The position numbers were made by a program, and so were the translations under genes. A stretch of DNA of 64,000 bases from Corynebacterium camporealensis. Lineage in GTDB: Bacteria; Actinomycetota; Actinomycetes; Mycobacteriales; Mycobacteriaceae. The stretch's first letter is position 1. Every line of letters starts with the position of its first letter. Under the pieces are notes generated by a model that worked only from the letters and a program-made list of their open reading frames with translations, searched no databases and had not been told where the DNA came from. The stretch is from contig NZ_CP011311.1 of assembly GCF_000980815.1 (NCBI RefSeq), positions 1,751,815 through 1,815,814 of the forward strand. The letters run 5' to 3'. Positions 18,013 to 26,776 of the stretch are shown piece by piece.

Positions 18013-18951
18013 CTACCCCAGGCGACGCAGTGCGTCGACCACCAGATTCCAAAATCCCGCGTGGTCTAGCTTCGTCGCGACCTGGGTATGACAATCCGCC
18101 GGGGCGGGCGCGCGGAAGTCCGTGACGGTCATACCCGTGGTGTGCGTACCGGTTAGCTCCACATGTACCGGCGCCTTCACGGTCTGCACCACCGACGGGT
18201 CGATGAGGTACGCAATCGTGCACGGGTCATGGACCGGCGGGTGCTCAAAGCCCTGGTTCTCACGATAAGCCTCACGGAAGAAACCAAACAGGCCGACAAC
18301 AAAGTCCGCCACTGGCGTTCCGAGTTCCTTAATCGACGCCTCCACTTCATCCGTCGCCAAGGCCTGGTGGGTCAAATCCAGGCCCACCATGGTCACCGGC
18401 CAGAGCTCTTCGAAAACGATGTGGGCGGCCTCCGGGTCAATTTTGATATTGAACTCTGCGACAGCAGACCAATTGCCCTCGTGGTAACCGCCACCCATGA
18501 GCACAACTTCCTTCACGCGCTCCACGATGCGCGGTTCCTTACGTACCGCCATCGCAATATTGGTCAGCGGACCCGTCGGCACGAGCGTAATCGTTCCCGG
18601 TTCAGCTTCCATGATGGTGTTGATGAGGAAATCGACGGCGTGGCCATCGGCAAGCGCTGCACTAGGCGAAGGCAACTCAACGCCTGCGACATCCATGCCG
18701 GTATCACCGTGGACATCGTCAGCAATTTCTGGCTCCCGCAACAACGGGCGCCCGCAGCCGGCATACACAGGAACGTCTGTACGACCTGCCACCTCCAGCA
18801 CCACCCGGGCATTACGAGCAACCTTCTCCAGACTGTTATTGCCACCGACCGTCGTCACGCCAAGTACCTCAATGTCTGGGTTACCCAGCGCCAACAGCAG
18901 CGCTACGGCATCATCGTGCCCCGGATCGCAGTCGAGAATAATCTTGGTCAT
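18013..18951 (-). CDS. Inosine/uridine-preferring nucleoside hydrolase
   Basis: A 312-residue nucleoside hydrolase that cuts the N-glycosidic bond to give a base and ribose. The calcium-binding N terminus is DCDPGHDDA (family consensus DxDPGxDD), VPTGPLTN follows near residue 125, and the active-site histidine/aspartate region is HPPVHDPCTIAYLI. It lies 3 bp after the MFS gene and forms a two-gene unit with it, like uriT-uriH of C. glutamicum but without a ribokinase in this window. It ends 15 bp before the regulator gene. Confidence 0.9.
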   Translation of the reverse strand: MTKIILDCDPGHDDAVALLLALGNPDIEVLGVTTVGGNNSLEKVARNARVVLEVAGRTDVPVYAGCGRPLLREPEIADDVHGDTGMDVAGVELPSPSAALADGHAVDFLINTIMEAEPGTITLVPTGPLTNIAMAVRKEPRIVERVKEVVLMGGGYHEGNWSAVAEFNIKIDPEAAHIVFEELWPVTMVGLDLTHQALATDEVEASIKELGTPVADFVVGLFGFFREAYRENQGFEHPPVHDPCTIAYLIDPSVVQTVKAPVHVELTGTHTTGMTVTDFRAPAPADCHTQVATKLDHAGFWNLVVDALRRLG

Positions 18952-18954
18952 GTC

Positions 18955-20376
18955 TTACTCCTTTAAGTTGCGGGCGGCCACGGTATCGGCCACGTTTTCT
19001 GGCTTCGGGATAAACAAGCTCATGGCCAATGCTGCCAGCAAAATGACACAGCCGGTGAGCAATCCTGCGCGGTAGCCCTGCTCGAAGGCACCTGCCACAG
19101 CAAACAAAATGGCAAAAGACACTCCTGCGCCCAAGTTGAACGCACCGGCGTTCATACCCGGCAGGTAGCCCTGGTTATCTTCTGGGGAGAGCACAATACC
19201 CAGCCCGTTGAGCATGATGTTGGAAATACCGGCGTAAGTCACACCAATGAAAATGGAGACAAACAACAAGGAAGCCTTACCCGGCTCGCCGACAATGAAT
19301 ACCGCAATGAGCAGACCAATCACCGTGCCGACCAAGCCTGTCTGCAACACAAAGCGATAACCAAGACGCGCTGCCAGCCAGCCCGCAATCGGACCAAAGA
19401 CCAACCCTGCCAGCGCATACGGCGTCAACGTGTACCAGGAAATCACATCTGCGCTAAGACCCGCACCCACCGAGTCATCCTGGCCCAAGTTCGGAATCAA
19501 ACCATTCATCACCGCAAAGACACCCGTCATGGTCAACAGCGTTGTCGACAACAACGCCCAGGTGCGCCGCTGCTTCATGTACTCCACACTGACCAATGGG
19601 TGGCGCACGGTCTTTTCCATCTTCCAAAACACCACCACTGCCACGGCAGTCACGGCAAAGAGGAAGATGACGAGGACCCAGTTGGCATCGGCAAGTTTGC
19701 CTGCCTCATTAAAGGCAGTCAGCACCGCTCCCAGCGCAATCGCCAACGGCAGCAGACCCTTCCAGTCCATCGGCACATCCGACTCAGCCTGCGACTCCTT
19801 GGTCATCAACTGCACGCCCACCACTGCTGCTAAGCAAAACGCCGCCATCACCCAAGACACGGAGCGGAAACCAAAATTGCCCGCCAGCCAACCACCGGCC
19901 AGGGCATCCACACCCGCAATACCACCATTTACTGAGGTCAACACACCCAACAGCAGCGCGTACTGCTTTTCATTGGCCACCTGCTGGCGCAACATAATCA
20001 GCGTCAGCGGCACCGTCGGACCAGCCACACCCTGAATCACACGACCGACCAATAACACCGCCACATTCGGCGCCAGCGCCGCAATCACACAACCAATGCC
20101 AGTCACGGCCATCATCCCGACGAGCACCTTACGACGCCCAATCAGATCACCCCAGCGCGGCAAGAACAACGAAAACAAGGCGGCGGCAGTAAAAAACGCC
20201 GACTGCGTCAACCCAATCGCCGCCGAGGATGCACCAAGCTCCGATTCCATCGTCGCCAACGCCGGCGAGAGCATCGACGCATTCAACTGAAACGCAAACA
20301 CCGCCGTCAAAAGCGCCACCATCAACGGCACCACCGCCGCAACCGGCAACTTCTTCGGCTCCACCACCGCAGTCAT
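18955..20376 (-). CDS. MFS transporter, probable nucleoside uptake
   Basis: A 473-residue major facilitator with the helix 2/3 motif RWGDLIGRRKVL and roughly 12-14 hydrophobic segments; the overall layout is that of the drug:H+ antiporter branch. Because it is immediately followed by a nucleoside hydrolase, uridine or inosine uptake is the likely job (compare UriT). The start at ATG 20376 has GGAAGG 7 nt upstream; an in-frame TTG at 20400 is less likely. Confidence 0.82.
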   Translation of the reverse strand: MTAVVEPKKLPVAAVVPLMVALLTAVFAFQLNASMLSPALATMESELGASSAAIGLTQSAFFTAAALFSLFLPRWGDLIGRRKVLVGMMAVTGIGCVIAALAPNVAVLLVGRVIQGVAGPTVPLTLIMLRQQVANEKQYALLLGVLTSVNGGIAGVDALAGGWLAGNFGFRSVSWVMAAFCLAAVVGVQLMTKESQAESDVPMDWKGLLPLAIALGAVLTAFNEAGKLADANWVLVIFLFAVTAVAVVVFWKMEKTVRHPLVSVEYMKQRRTWALLSTTLLTMTGVFAVMNGLIPNLGQDDSVGAGLSADVISWYTLTPYALAGLVFGPIAGWLAARLGYRFVLQTGLVGTVIGLLIAVFIVGEPGKASLLFVSIFIGVTYAGISNIMLNGLGIVLSPEDNQGYLPGMNAGAFNLGAGVSFAILFAVAGAFEQGYRAGLLTGCVILLAALAMSLFIPKPENVADTVAARNLKE

Positions 20377-20482
20377 GAACACACCTTCCCAACCAAACAA
20401 TCAGTTAGGAATGATTCTAAAGCCAAACCCACCCCAGCAACACAACAACCTCCCCCACAATTCACTCACCGAACAAACCCGC

Positions 20483-21052
20483 TTAACGACGCGCCAGCCC
20501 CTCCAGCACACCACCCCACCGCTCAGTCGTCGCATCCAACCTCGCCTGCAACTCCCCACCAGAAACCTCACGCACCTGCACAAACGGACGCCGCGGACCA
20601 TCCATATGCCGCGCCTCAGCCAAGCCATAAAACCTCTTCATAGCACGCTGCGACACAACACCACCCAAGCCCACTTCACAACCCACACCTGCCCGTGCCG
20701 AAATCCACGGCTGGTCCGCACAAACCCATCCCATAAGCTCACGATGAGTCATGCCACCATAAAAATCCACAACCGCATCAACTACCGCAACATCCCGGGC
20801 ATCCAAACTATCATCAACAGCCCCAAACGCCCGCGGCGAAAACCAACCAGACCGCCCAGCTAAACACTCCTCAAACAAACCAGGCTCCACCGGCCCGTCC
20901 TGCCCCGCCCGAAAATCTTGCGCAAAAAGCGGACGCCCAAACCACCCCAAAGACCACGCCTGGCAGTAATACGTCAGCTTCTGCAGCCTCCCCGCATCAA
21001 CCAACCCAAGCCGGTCACAAATTGCCTGCGCAACAGCCACCGAAGTACCCAC
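20483..21052 (-). CDS. Panacea-domain (DUF4065, SocA-like) protein
   Basis: A 189-residue protein with the Panacea domain of SocA/GepA-like antitoxins: LQKLTYYCQAWSLGWFGRPLFAQDF followed by GPVEPGLFEE, which is the family signature. The start is GTG 21052 with GGAGGT 5 nt upstream. Panacea proteins usually neutralise a toxin encoded next to them; here the neighbours are an MFS transporter and a tRNA, so no partner is visible. The coding strand is unusually rich in G and T, unlike the surrounding genes, which suggests recent arrival or relaxed selection. Confidence 0.78.
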   Translation of the reverse strand: MGTSVAVAQAICDRLGLVDAGRLQKLTYYCQAWSLGWFGRPLFAQDFRAGQDGPVEPGLFEECLAGRSGWFSPRAFGAVDDSLDARDVAVVDAVVDFYGGMTHRELMGWVCADQPWISARAGVGCEVGLGGVVSQRAMKRFYGLAEARHMDGPRRPFVQVREVSGGELQARLDATTERWGGVLEGLARR

Positions 21053-21189
21053 GACGACCTCCTACCCACGCAACCACTCAAGACAAAAGGATACAGCACA
21101 CCAGAACCAACACCGACAGAAAAGACACCCCAGCACCACAACACAAATAACCCCGCAAACTGCATCAACACAGTTCACGGGGTAAACGT

Positions 21190-21262
21190 GGGGCCAGCGG
21201 GGCTCGAACCCGCGACCAGCGGATTATGAGTCCGCGGCTCTAACCGACTGAGCTATAGCCCC
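21190..21262 (-). tRNA. tRNA with CAU anticodon (Met or lysidine-Ile)
   Basis: Minus-strand 73-nt cloverleaf: GGGGCTA/TGGCCCC acceptor, D-arm GCTCAGTCGGTTAGAGC, anticodon loop CTCATAA (anticodon CAT), T-arm GCGGGTTCGAGCCCCGC. Sequence alone does not separate elongator Met from the Ile2 tRNA modified by TilS. Confidence 0.92.
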
Positions 21263-21306
21263 TGGATAAAGACAAGCAGGCATAACCTGCAAATCCTTTC
21301 CACACT

Positions 21307-22080
21307 TTACCGAACCTGCCGCCTACTAAGAAAACCCACCAAATTACGTGTCAACCGCAGTAGCTGCTCACGCCCTAGAACATACATACCTAGAGCCCCC
21401 CCCAACCCAGTCCGGAATACGAATCTGGAGTCAGGGGTAACCCGATTTCGCTTACCCGAGAACACAGGAGGTGTGAACTCCAAACTGCGGAACGCCTCGA
21501 TTGTCTCCAACGGGTTAGCGCGCATAAATCTCTGCAGGAACTCAGGGTCATACTGCCACCACTGAATCTCTAAAAGGGCCTTCCGGACGTCTTCATCAAA
21601 ACGCCAGCGAATATGCTTTGCTGGGAGTCCACCGACGATAGAGTACGGCTCAACATCTTTATTAACGAAAGCACCAGCGCCGATGACCGCCCCATCTCCA
21701 ACGGTGACGCCGGTATTAATCCGAACGCCATCCCCAACCCACACATCATTACCCAGGATTACCCGGCGCTTAGGGTCGCTAGACGCAAATCGCTTGCCTT
21801 TACCTGAAGGTGGGAATTTGAAGAACCCAGCGATTGAAGTGTTGTGGATGTCGTGATTTCCTAAACCCAGCGATACACCGCGCCCGATCCTGGTGTAGCG
21901 ACCAACTTCTACATAGGAGCGAATCAATCCCCCACGGAATCCCGATCCGAAACCAAAGAAAGAGGTTCCAAGGATTTCGGCGTTGGTGATGGATACCTCA
22001 TCTTCAGCGAAAATGAGCCACTTTCCTTCAGAGGGATCAGTGAAAACTGGTGGTTTGAATTTAGCTATATGGGAAATCAT
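21307..22080 (-). CDS. Hexapeptide-repeat acetyltransferase (XAT/CatB-like)
   Basis: A 257-residue left-handed beta-helix acyltransferase. The repeats run through residues 30-150 (YTRIGRGVSLGLGNHDIHN, then VILGNDVWVGDGVRINTGVTVGDGAVIGAGAFVNKDVEPYSIVGGLPAKHI); the histidine in LGNHDIH is the likely catalytic base. Proteins like this O-acetylate sugars in surface polysaccharides. GGAAG lies 9 nt before the ATG. GC content is visibly lower than in the backbone genes, and the next gene upstream is a truncated glycosyltransferase, so the locus looks like part of a decayed polysaccharide cluster. Confidence 0.82.
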   Translation of the reverse strand: MISHIAKFKPPVFTDPSEGKWLIFAEDEVSITNAEILGTSFFGFGSGFRGGLIRSYVEVGRYTRIGRGVSLGLGNHDIHNTSIAGFFKFPPSGKGKRFASSDPKRRVILGNDVWVGDGVRINTGVTVGDGAVIGAGAFVNKDVEPYSIVGGLPAKHIRWRFDEDVRKALLEIQWWQYDPEFLQRFMRANPLETIEAFRSLEFTPPVFSGKRNRVTPDSRFVFRTGLGGALGMYVLGREQLLRLTRNLVGFLSRRQVR

Positions 22081-22328
22081 AATCGGTCACTTCCACTAGA
22101 GTGGAAAAACCTCGTTGCCATGGCAACCGACTCCCCACCATCCAGTGGACCGCCCCTTGATTTCTTATTCCCGTAGAACCTTCCCCTGGGCTAGTTCTGC
22201 TTCTGGCAGGCATTAGATCATGATTCCCCCTACCTCCACGTGACCCTGGCCAGGCATTATATCGATTTCCATACTAGCGAGCTGTAAAGGCAAGAGATCA
22301 TCTGAATTCCAAGCTTTCGTGCTAGTAA
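22081..22328. other. Intergenic remnant region
   Basis: No gene is evident. It contains the palindrome TTCCACTAGAGTGGAA at 22091-22106 just upstream of the acetyltransferase and a short direct repeat, CTGGCAGGCATTA at 22203 and CTGGCCAGGCATTA at 22246. The composition is mixed, consistent with recombination debris. Confidence 0.4.
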
Positions 22329-22715
22329 CTACAGCGCGGGGACGGTTCCAATAACGAGGTTGAATTTAGAAAGATCCCCTCTCAACGCCAGCTGAATCAG
22401 GGCTACGGCTTGGCCAAAACTCACTGACAGTTGGTTTAACACCCGAGAAGTCAGCGAGTCACCCGATGGCAAGTAACCCGTGCGAATAATCTTCTCACCG
22501 CCAGCTCCATACTCCACTTCACCAGTCCTCATATAAGACCGAGCCCCTACGCCCTGTCTGGTTCTCCCCTGAGGTACACCAAGGTAATGAGGTTGTGGGG
22601 CAATAACAGTTACCGAAGCACCGATCTTATGGAGTTCCTGAGTAAGCCACGCCCATCGCCTTTGTGGAACCCCTTGTTCTGGAGCCCAGTATTGAGAGAT
22701 GAAGAGCACTTTCAT
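22329..22715 (-). pseudogene. Truncated family-4 glycosyltransferase
   Basis: 128 codons that match only the N-terminal domain of a GT4 glycosyltransferase: it opens with MKVLFISQYWAPEQGVPQRR, has VTVIAPQPHYLG near residue 40 and ends at FNLVIGTVPAL. Full-length relatives have about 400 residues and continue after that motif into the acceptor and nucleotide-sugar domains, which are missing here. The following 250 bp do not encode the rest. It is therefore a deletion remnant and should be inactive. Confidence 0.75.
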
Positions 22716-22927
22716 TTACACATTCCTCGGTTAACGTAGGTGGGCAAGACCATCCAATTATCATACCGGCGACGCTGCGATTTTCTCCTCAAATTCATCA
22801 ATTGGCGATCGCCGTACACTTAACCCAGGCGGCTAAAAGTGCCTTTTTACCAGGGGATTTGCTTAGTAAGCCGGGGGCTCTATATAGTTAAGTCTCGTTG
22901 CAGCGAGCACAGCTCAAAACAACATAT

Positions 22928-23000
22928 TCCTCCATAGCTCAGTTGGCAGAGCATTCGACTGTTAATCGAAGGGTCACTGGTTCGAGCCCAGTTGGAGGAG
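22928..23000 (+). tRNA. tRNA-Asn (GUU)
   Basis: Plus-strand cloverleaf: TCCTCCA/TGGAGGA acceptor with discriminator G, D-arm GCTCAGTTGGCAGAGC, anticodon loop CTGTTAA (anticodon GTT), T-arm ACTGGTTCGAGCCCAGT. Confidence 0.95.
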
Positions 23001-23007
23001 CACTTAT

Positions 23008-23038
23008 ACTCCGCAAGGTCCTCATGTCCTTGCGGAGT
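23008..23038 (+). terminator. Terminator after tRNA-Asn
   Basis: Perfect 11-bp stem ACTCCGCAAGG / CCTTGCGGAGT with a 9-nt loop, followed by TCTTTG. Confidence 0.8.
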
Positions 23039-23076
23039 TCTTTGCCGTCGAAGGTTATTTAGGCGCTCGACTCTGC

Positions 23077-24228
23077 TTATGCACCAGCAACAAAATCCGG
23101 CAAGCGCTCACCCATTCCGAGCAATTCTGCGATAGCGGCACTTGCACGTGCTGCTGCCTTTCCGTCGCCATAGGGATTAGCGGCTTTAGCCATCGATTCA
23201 TATACCGCATCGTCGTCTAGCAGGAGTTTGGATTGGGCCACGATGAGATCCCTATTCGTCCCCACCAGCTTCACGGTTCCTGCCACTACAGCTTCGGGGC
23301 GCTCGGTGTTAGCACGCAAGACAAGAACAGGCTTTCCTAAAGCCGGCGCTTCTTCTTGCACACCGCCAGAATCCGTCAGAATGATATCGGCGCGGCGTTG
23401 GAGCTTTGTGAACTGATCGAAAGGAAGAGGATCCGTGATGATGACATTGCGCAGCCCTTCCACCTGGGGAAACACGGCTTCTCGCACCTTTGGGTTGAGG
23501 TGAAGCGGAAGCACAAAAAAGGATTGCGGGTAGCTAACAGCTAAGTCTTGTACTGCGCCACCGATTCCTTTCATAGCTTCAAAATTCTCGCGACGATGCG
23601 TCGTTACCACTACGAATCGGTGATCAGTATCTGCGGCGGCCTGTAGGCGTACATCATCAAACTTCGTATCCCACGATGCTGCTTCCAAGAGTGCATCGAT
23701 AACCGTGTTGCCGGTAACCACGATGTCTTTAGAACGGAAATCTTCTTTACGTAGATTTTCTAACGCACCTTCTGTAGGCGCTAGATGCAACGAAGCAACC
23801 TGACCAATTATCTTTCGGTTAGCTTCTTCCGGAAATGGCGAGTGAATACCACCGGTACGCAATCCAGCCTCAAGATGAACAATTTGTACACCCCGGTGAA
23901 ATGCAGCCAATGCAGCTGCCATCGCTGTCGAAGTATCACCTTGGGCGATAACGAGGTCTGGCCCTTCTTCTTCAATAATGGCGTCCAGGCCCGTAATTGC
24001 ACGCGCTACAAGCTCATTAAGGCTTTGCCCTGGTTTCATCAGCGACAGGTCGTGCTTAGGAGAAATGCCAAACATCGTGTTGACCTGCGCAAGCATTTCC
24101 TTGTGCTGCCCAGTAGAGACTGCAATGGACTCAAAGCGATCATCGGTCTCCAGTGCCTTGATCACTGGAGCAACTTTGATCGCCTCTGGTCGAGTTCCAT
24201 AGACGGTCATAATTTTGGGCTGTGCCAC
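23077..24228 (-). CDS. wecB: UDP-N-acetylglucosamine 2-epimerase (non-hydrolysing)
   Basis: A 383-residue epimerase that interconverts UDP-GlcNAc and UDP-ManNAc for surface polysaccharides. Conserved blocks are YGTRPEAIKVAPVI at the N terminus, QGDTSTAMAAALAAF, HLEAGLRTG, PEEANRKIIG and ILTDSGGVQEEAPALGKPVLVLR. Start is GTG 24228 with AAGGA 7 nt upstream. It lies on the other side of tRNA-Asn from the truncated glycosyltransferase and is the intact gene of this polysaccharide-related stretch. Confidence 0.93.
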   Translation of the reverse strand: MAQPKIMTVYGTRPEAIKVAPVIKALETDDRFESIAVSTGQHKEMLAQVNTMFGISPKHDLSLMKPGQSLNELVARAITGLDAIIEEEGPDLVIAQGDTSTAMAAALAAFHRGVQIVHLEAGLRTGGIHSPFPEEANRKIIGQVASLHLAPTEGALENLRKEDFRSKDIVVTGNTVIDALLEAASWDTKFDDVRLQAAADTDHRFVVVTTHRRENFEAMKGIGGAVQDLAVSYPQSFFVLPLHLNPKVREAVFPQVEGLRNVIITDPLPFDQFTKLQRRADIILTDSGGVQEEAPALGKPVLVLRANTERPEAVVAGTVKLVGTNRDLIVAQSKLLLDDDAVYESMAKAANPYGDGKAAARASAAIAELLGMGERLPDFVAGA

Positions 24229-24454
24229 GTCAATTCCTTAGCTTTAAAAATTTCAAGATTAATTGAAGCATGAAGCCAGGCAGATTTCTGCCGTTTAACC
24301 CCACTAGAGGGAGGTGTCTAATCAATTCGTCGATTGCACAGCGCTATCGTCGTTGCCGACGGTGGTAGGCTCACGCAGGCTGCTTGATTGGCGCAATGTA
24401 GGTAGGCTGGTCAAAAGTTAGTCTGATCGCGAAATTAAGGGGACTGTAAAGCTC

Positions 24455-24724
24455 ATGATCCAGTTTGTCGTCGGCGCTGCCGCAGGTTACGTCTTTGGCA
24501 CCAAGGCGGGCCGCAAGCGTTACCACCAGCTCAAGGGCGCCTACGAGAAGGCGATCAACTCCCCTGTTACTAAGTCCGCTGTAAATTCTGCACGTCGTGC
24601 GGTTGCTAATCGCCTCGATCCGGAACCGCGCATGCGTGAGGTCAAGGATCTCTCCCGTGGTCGTAAAAACAAAGGCAAGCAGGTAGACAATCCGGACCGG
24701 ATTTACGAGCCCGATGAGGATTAA
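24455..24724 (+). CDS. YtxH-like small protein
   Basis: An 89-residue basic protein. The N terminus VVGAAAGYVFGTKAGRKRYHQ is a glycine-rich hydrophobic stretch followed by the G-x-K-A-G-R-K-R-Y pattern common to actinobacterial YtxH-domain proteins; the C terminus is charged. Function unknown. AAGGGGA lies upstream of the ATG. The 226-bp stretch before it shows no other feature. Confidence 0.75.
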   Translation: MIQFVVGAAAGYVFGTKAGRKRYHQLKGAYEKAINSPVTKSAVNSARRAVANRLDPEPRMREVKDLSRGRKNKGKQVDNPDRIYEPDED

Positions 24725-24744
24725 TCTCTCGTTGTTTTAGTTGC

Positions 24745-26667
24745 TTACATGTTGGGGGTGCCGCGGAAGGCGCGGTCGTTGAGTTCGCGGCGGGCTTGTT
24801 CGAGTGCGACGAGGTCGGCAAATAGGGAGTTGTAGCTGGATTCGTCGTCGGATGGACGCATGCGGCCGAGTTGGGCTTTGAGTTGGGCGATTTGGTCGCC
24901 GACGCGGGTTTCCTGCAGGCGGGAGAGCACGGAGTCGGCGTAGACGTCGGGGGTTAAGTCCGTGGGCAGGATGGGTTCGACTGCTAACTCGGAGACGAAG
25001 TTGCGGCCGGTGAGATCGAGCATCTCCCCTGTCACGGCGGCGATCCAGTCGACGCTGGCGAGTTGCGCGCCTTGGGCGGCACCGCCGACAGCGCTAATTG
25101 CTTTACGGACATGCCGGTATGCGTCGTTGGTGTAGGCATCCTCCGGGATGCCGTCGAAGTAGCTGCCCACAACGTCCGGGTATTGCAGGGCGAGTTTGAG
25201 GGCCTCGCGCTGTGGCCACAGGTGGGTTTCTTTGGGGCTCGGCGGTCGAATGACGGGTGCGTCTTGTTGGGCAGGCTGCTGCTTTTGATTGTCGAAGCGC
25301 TGCAGGGGGATGCGCTTGTCTTCCTTCTTCGGACGGCGCGCAGCGTTTTGGACCTGCTGGAGGACTTCTTCCGGATTAGGCCAGCCGACCCAGCCGGCCA
25401 GGCGGCGGGCGTACTCGCGACGTAATGGGGCGTCGCGGATGTCGGCGACGACGGGGACGGCGCGTCGCAAAGCTTGCAGGCGCCCTTCAGCAGTATCGAT
25501 GCGGTAGTCGGAGATGACGGACTGGATGACGAACTCAAACATCGGGATGCGGTCGGCAACCAGGTCGCGCACGGCGACATCGCCGCGCTCCAAGCGGAGA
25601 TCGCAGGGGTCCATGCCGTCTGGGGCAACGGAGACGAAGGACTGGCCGGTGAACTTCTGCTCGCCTTCGAAAGCACGCATGGCGGCTTTCTGGCCGGCCT
25701 CATCGCCGTCGAAGGTGTAGATGAGCTCACCATTGAAGTAGGAATCATCCAGCATCAATCGGCGCAGCACCTGCAGGTGCTCCCCACCAAAGGCGGTGCC
25801 ACAAGAGGCCACGGCGGTCTTCACGCCGGCGGCGTACATGGCCATGACATCGGTGTAGCCTTCCACCACGACAGCTTGGTGCTGCTCGCTGATGTTGCGC
25901 TTGGCCAAATCCAGGCCAAAGAGCACCTTGGATTTGTGATAGAGCATGGTCTCTGGGGTGTTCATGTACTTGCCCAGCTTGTCGTCATCGAAAAGCTTGC
26001 GTGCACCAAAGCCAATCACATTGCCCGATAGGTCTTTAATGGGCCACAGCAAGCGACGGTGGAAGCGGTCAATGGGACCGCGCTTGCCCATCTTGGACAG
26101 GCCAGCGCCTTCGAGCTCTTCGAAGGAAAAGCCCTTGCGCAGCAGCATCTTGGTCAGCGTGTCCCAGCCTTCTGGGGCGTAGCCGCACTCGAAGTCGTAG
26201 ATGATTTCTTTGGAAAAGCCGCGCTCCAACAGGAACTCGCGAGCGGGTGCGGCCTGCGGGGTTTCGAGTTGCTCGCGGTAGAACTCATAGGCTGCCTGGT
26301 TGGCCTGAATCAATCGGCGGCGGGTGCCGGGCTTTTCATCGCGCGCACCAGCTGTACCGCCTTGGTAGGTGATGTGGTAGCCGATTTTCTGTGCCACAGC
26401 TTCGACTGCTTCCGGGAAGGAGACCTGCTCCATTTCCATCAGGAAGCTGAAGACGTCGCCGCCTTTGCCCGTCGAAAAGCAGTGATAATAGCCGCGCTGC
26501 GGACGTACGTGGAAGGACGGGGTCTTTTCATCCTTGAAGGGGCTTAAGCCCTTCAGTGAGTCGTGGCCGGCGGGTTTGAGCTGGACGTACTCGCCGACGA
26601 TCTCGTCTAAAGGCGCGCGTTCACGGATAGCCTGAATATCGCTGTCCGGGATTCTGCCTTTTACCAT
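24745..26667 (-). CDS. dnaG: DNA primase with degenerate zinc finger
   Basis: A 640-residue DnaG primase, which makes RNA primers for replication. The N-terminal CHC2 domain is recognisable (LKGLSPFKDEKTPSFHVRP, then YYHCFSTGKGGDVFSF), the RNAP-basic motif YFREQLE region and FGARKL follow, and the Toprim domain has VVEGYTDVMA and YTFDGDEAG. The usual zinc ligands Cys-Pro-Phe-His and Cys-x2-Cys are Ser42-Pro-Phe-Lys45 and Cys63-x2-Thr66, so three of four ligands are missing. The C-terminal part is a helicase-binding domain. It pairs with dgt as in mycobacteria, but two extra genes lie between. Confidence 0.95.
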   Translation of the reverse strand: MVKGRIPDSDIQAIRERAPLDEIVGEYVQLKPAGHDSLKGLSPFKDEKTPSFHVRPQRGYYHCFSTGKGGDVFSFLMEMEQVSFPEAVEAVAQKIGYHITYQGGTAGARDEKPGTRRRLIQANQAAYEFYREQLETPQAAPAREFLLERGFSKEIIYDFECGYAPEGWDTLTKMLLRKGFSFEELEGAGLSKMGKRGPIDRFHRRLLWPIKDLSGNVIGFGARKLFDDDKLGKYMNTPETMLYHKSKVLFGLDLAKRNISEQHQAVVVEGYTDVMAMYAAGVKTAVASCGTAFGGEHLQVLRRLMLDDSYFNGELIYTFDGDEAGQKAAMRAFEGEQKFTGQSFVSVAPDGMDPCDLRLERGDVAVRDLVADRIPMFEFVIQSVISDYRIDTAEGRLQALRRAVPVVADIRDAPLRREYARRLAGWVGWPNPEEVLQQVQNAARRPKKEDKRIPLQRFDNQKQQPAQQDAPVIRPPSPKETHLWPQREALKLALQYPDVVGSYFDGIPEDAYTNDAYRHVRKAISAVGGAAQGAQLASVDWIAAVTGEMLDLTGRNFVSELAVEPILPTDLTPDVYADSVLSRLQETRVGDQIAQLKAQLGRMRPSDDESSYNSLFADLVALEQARRELNDRAFRGTPNM

Positions 26668-26776
26668 GCCTAGAGACTACCGCGCCTAACGATGTTCAGC
26701 TAAGCCAGCCTGCTCCTTTCCTTGTACGCAGGCGAGTTGTTTTTATTTTTCTGCCCCTTACTGTCATCATGGGACT

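Noticed and set aside
20401-20628. 75-codon minus-strand frame inside the Panacea gene, considered as its toxin partner
   Set aside because: Trp/Arg/Cys-rich shadow in another frame of the Panacea gene with no start signal.
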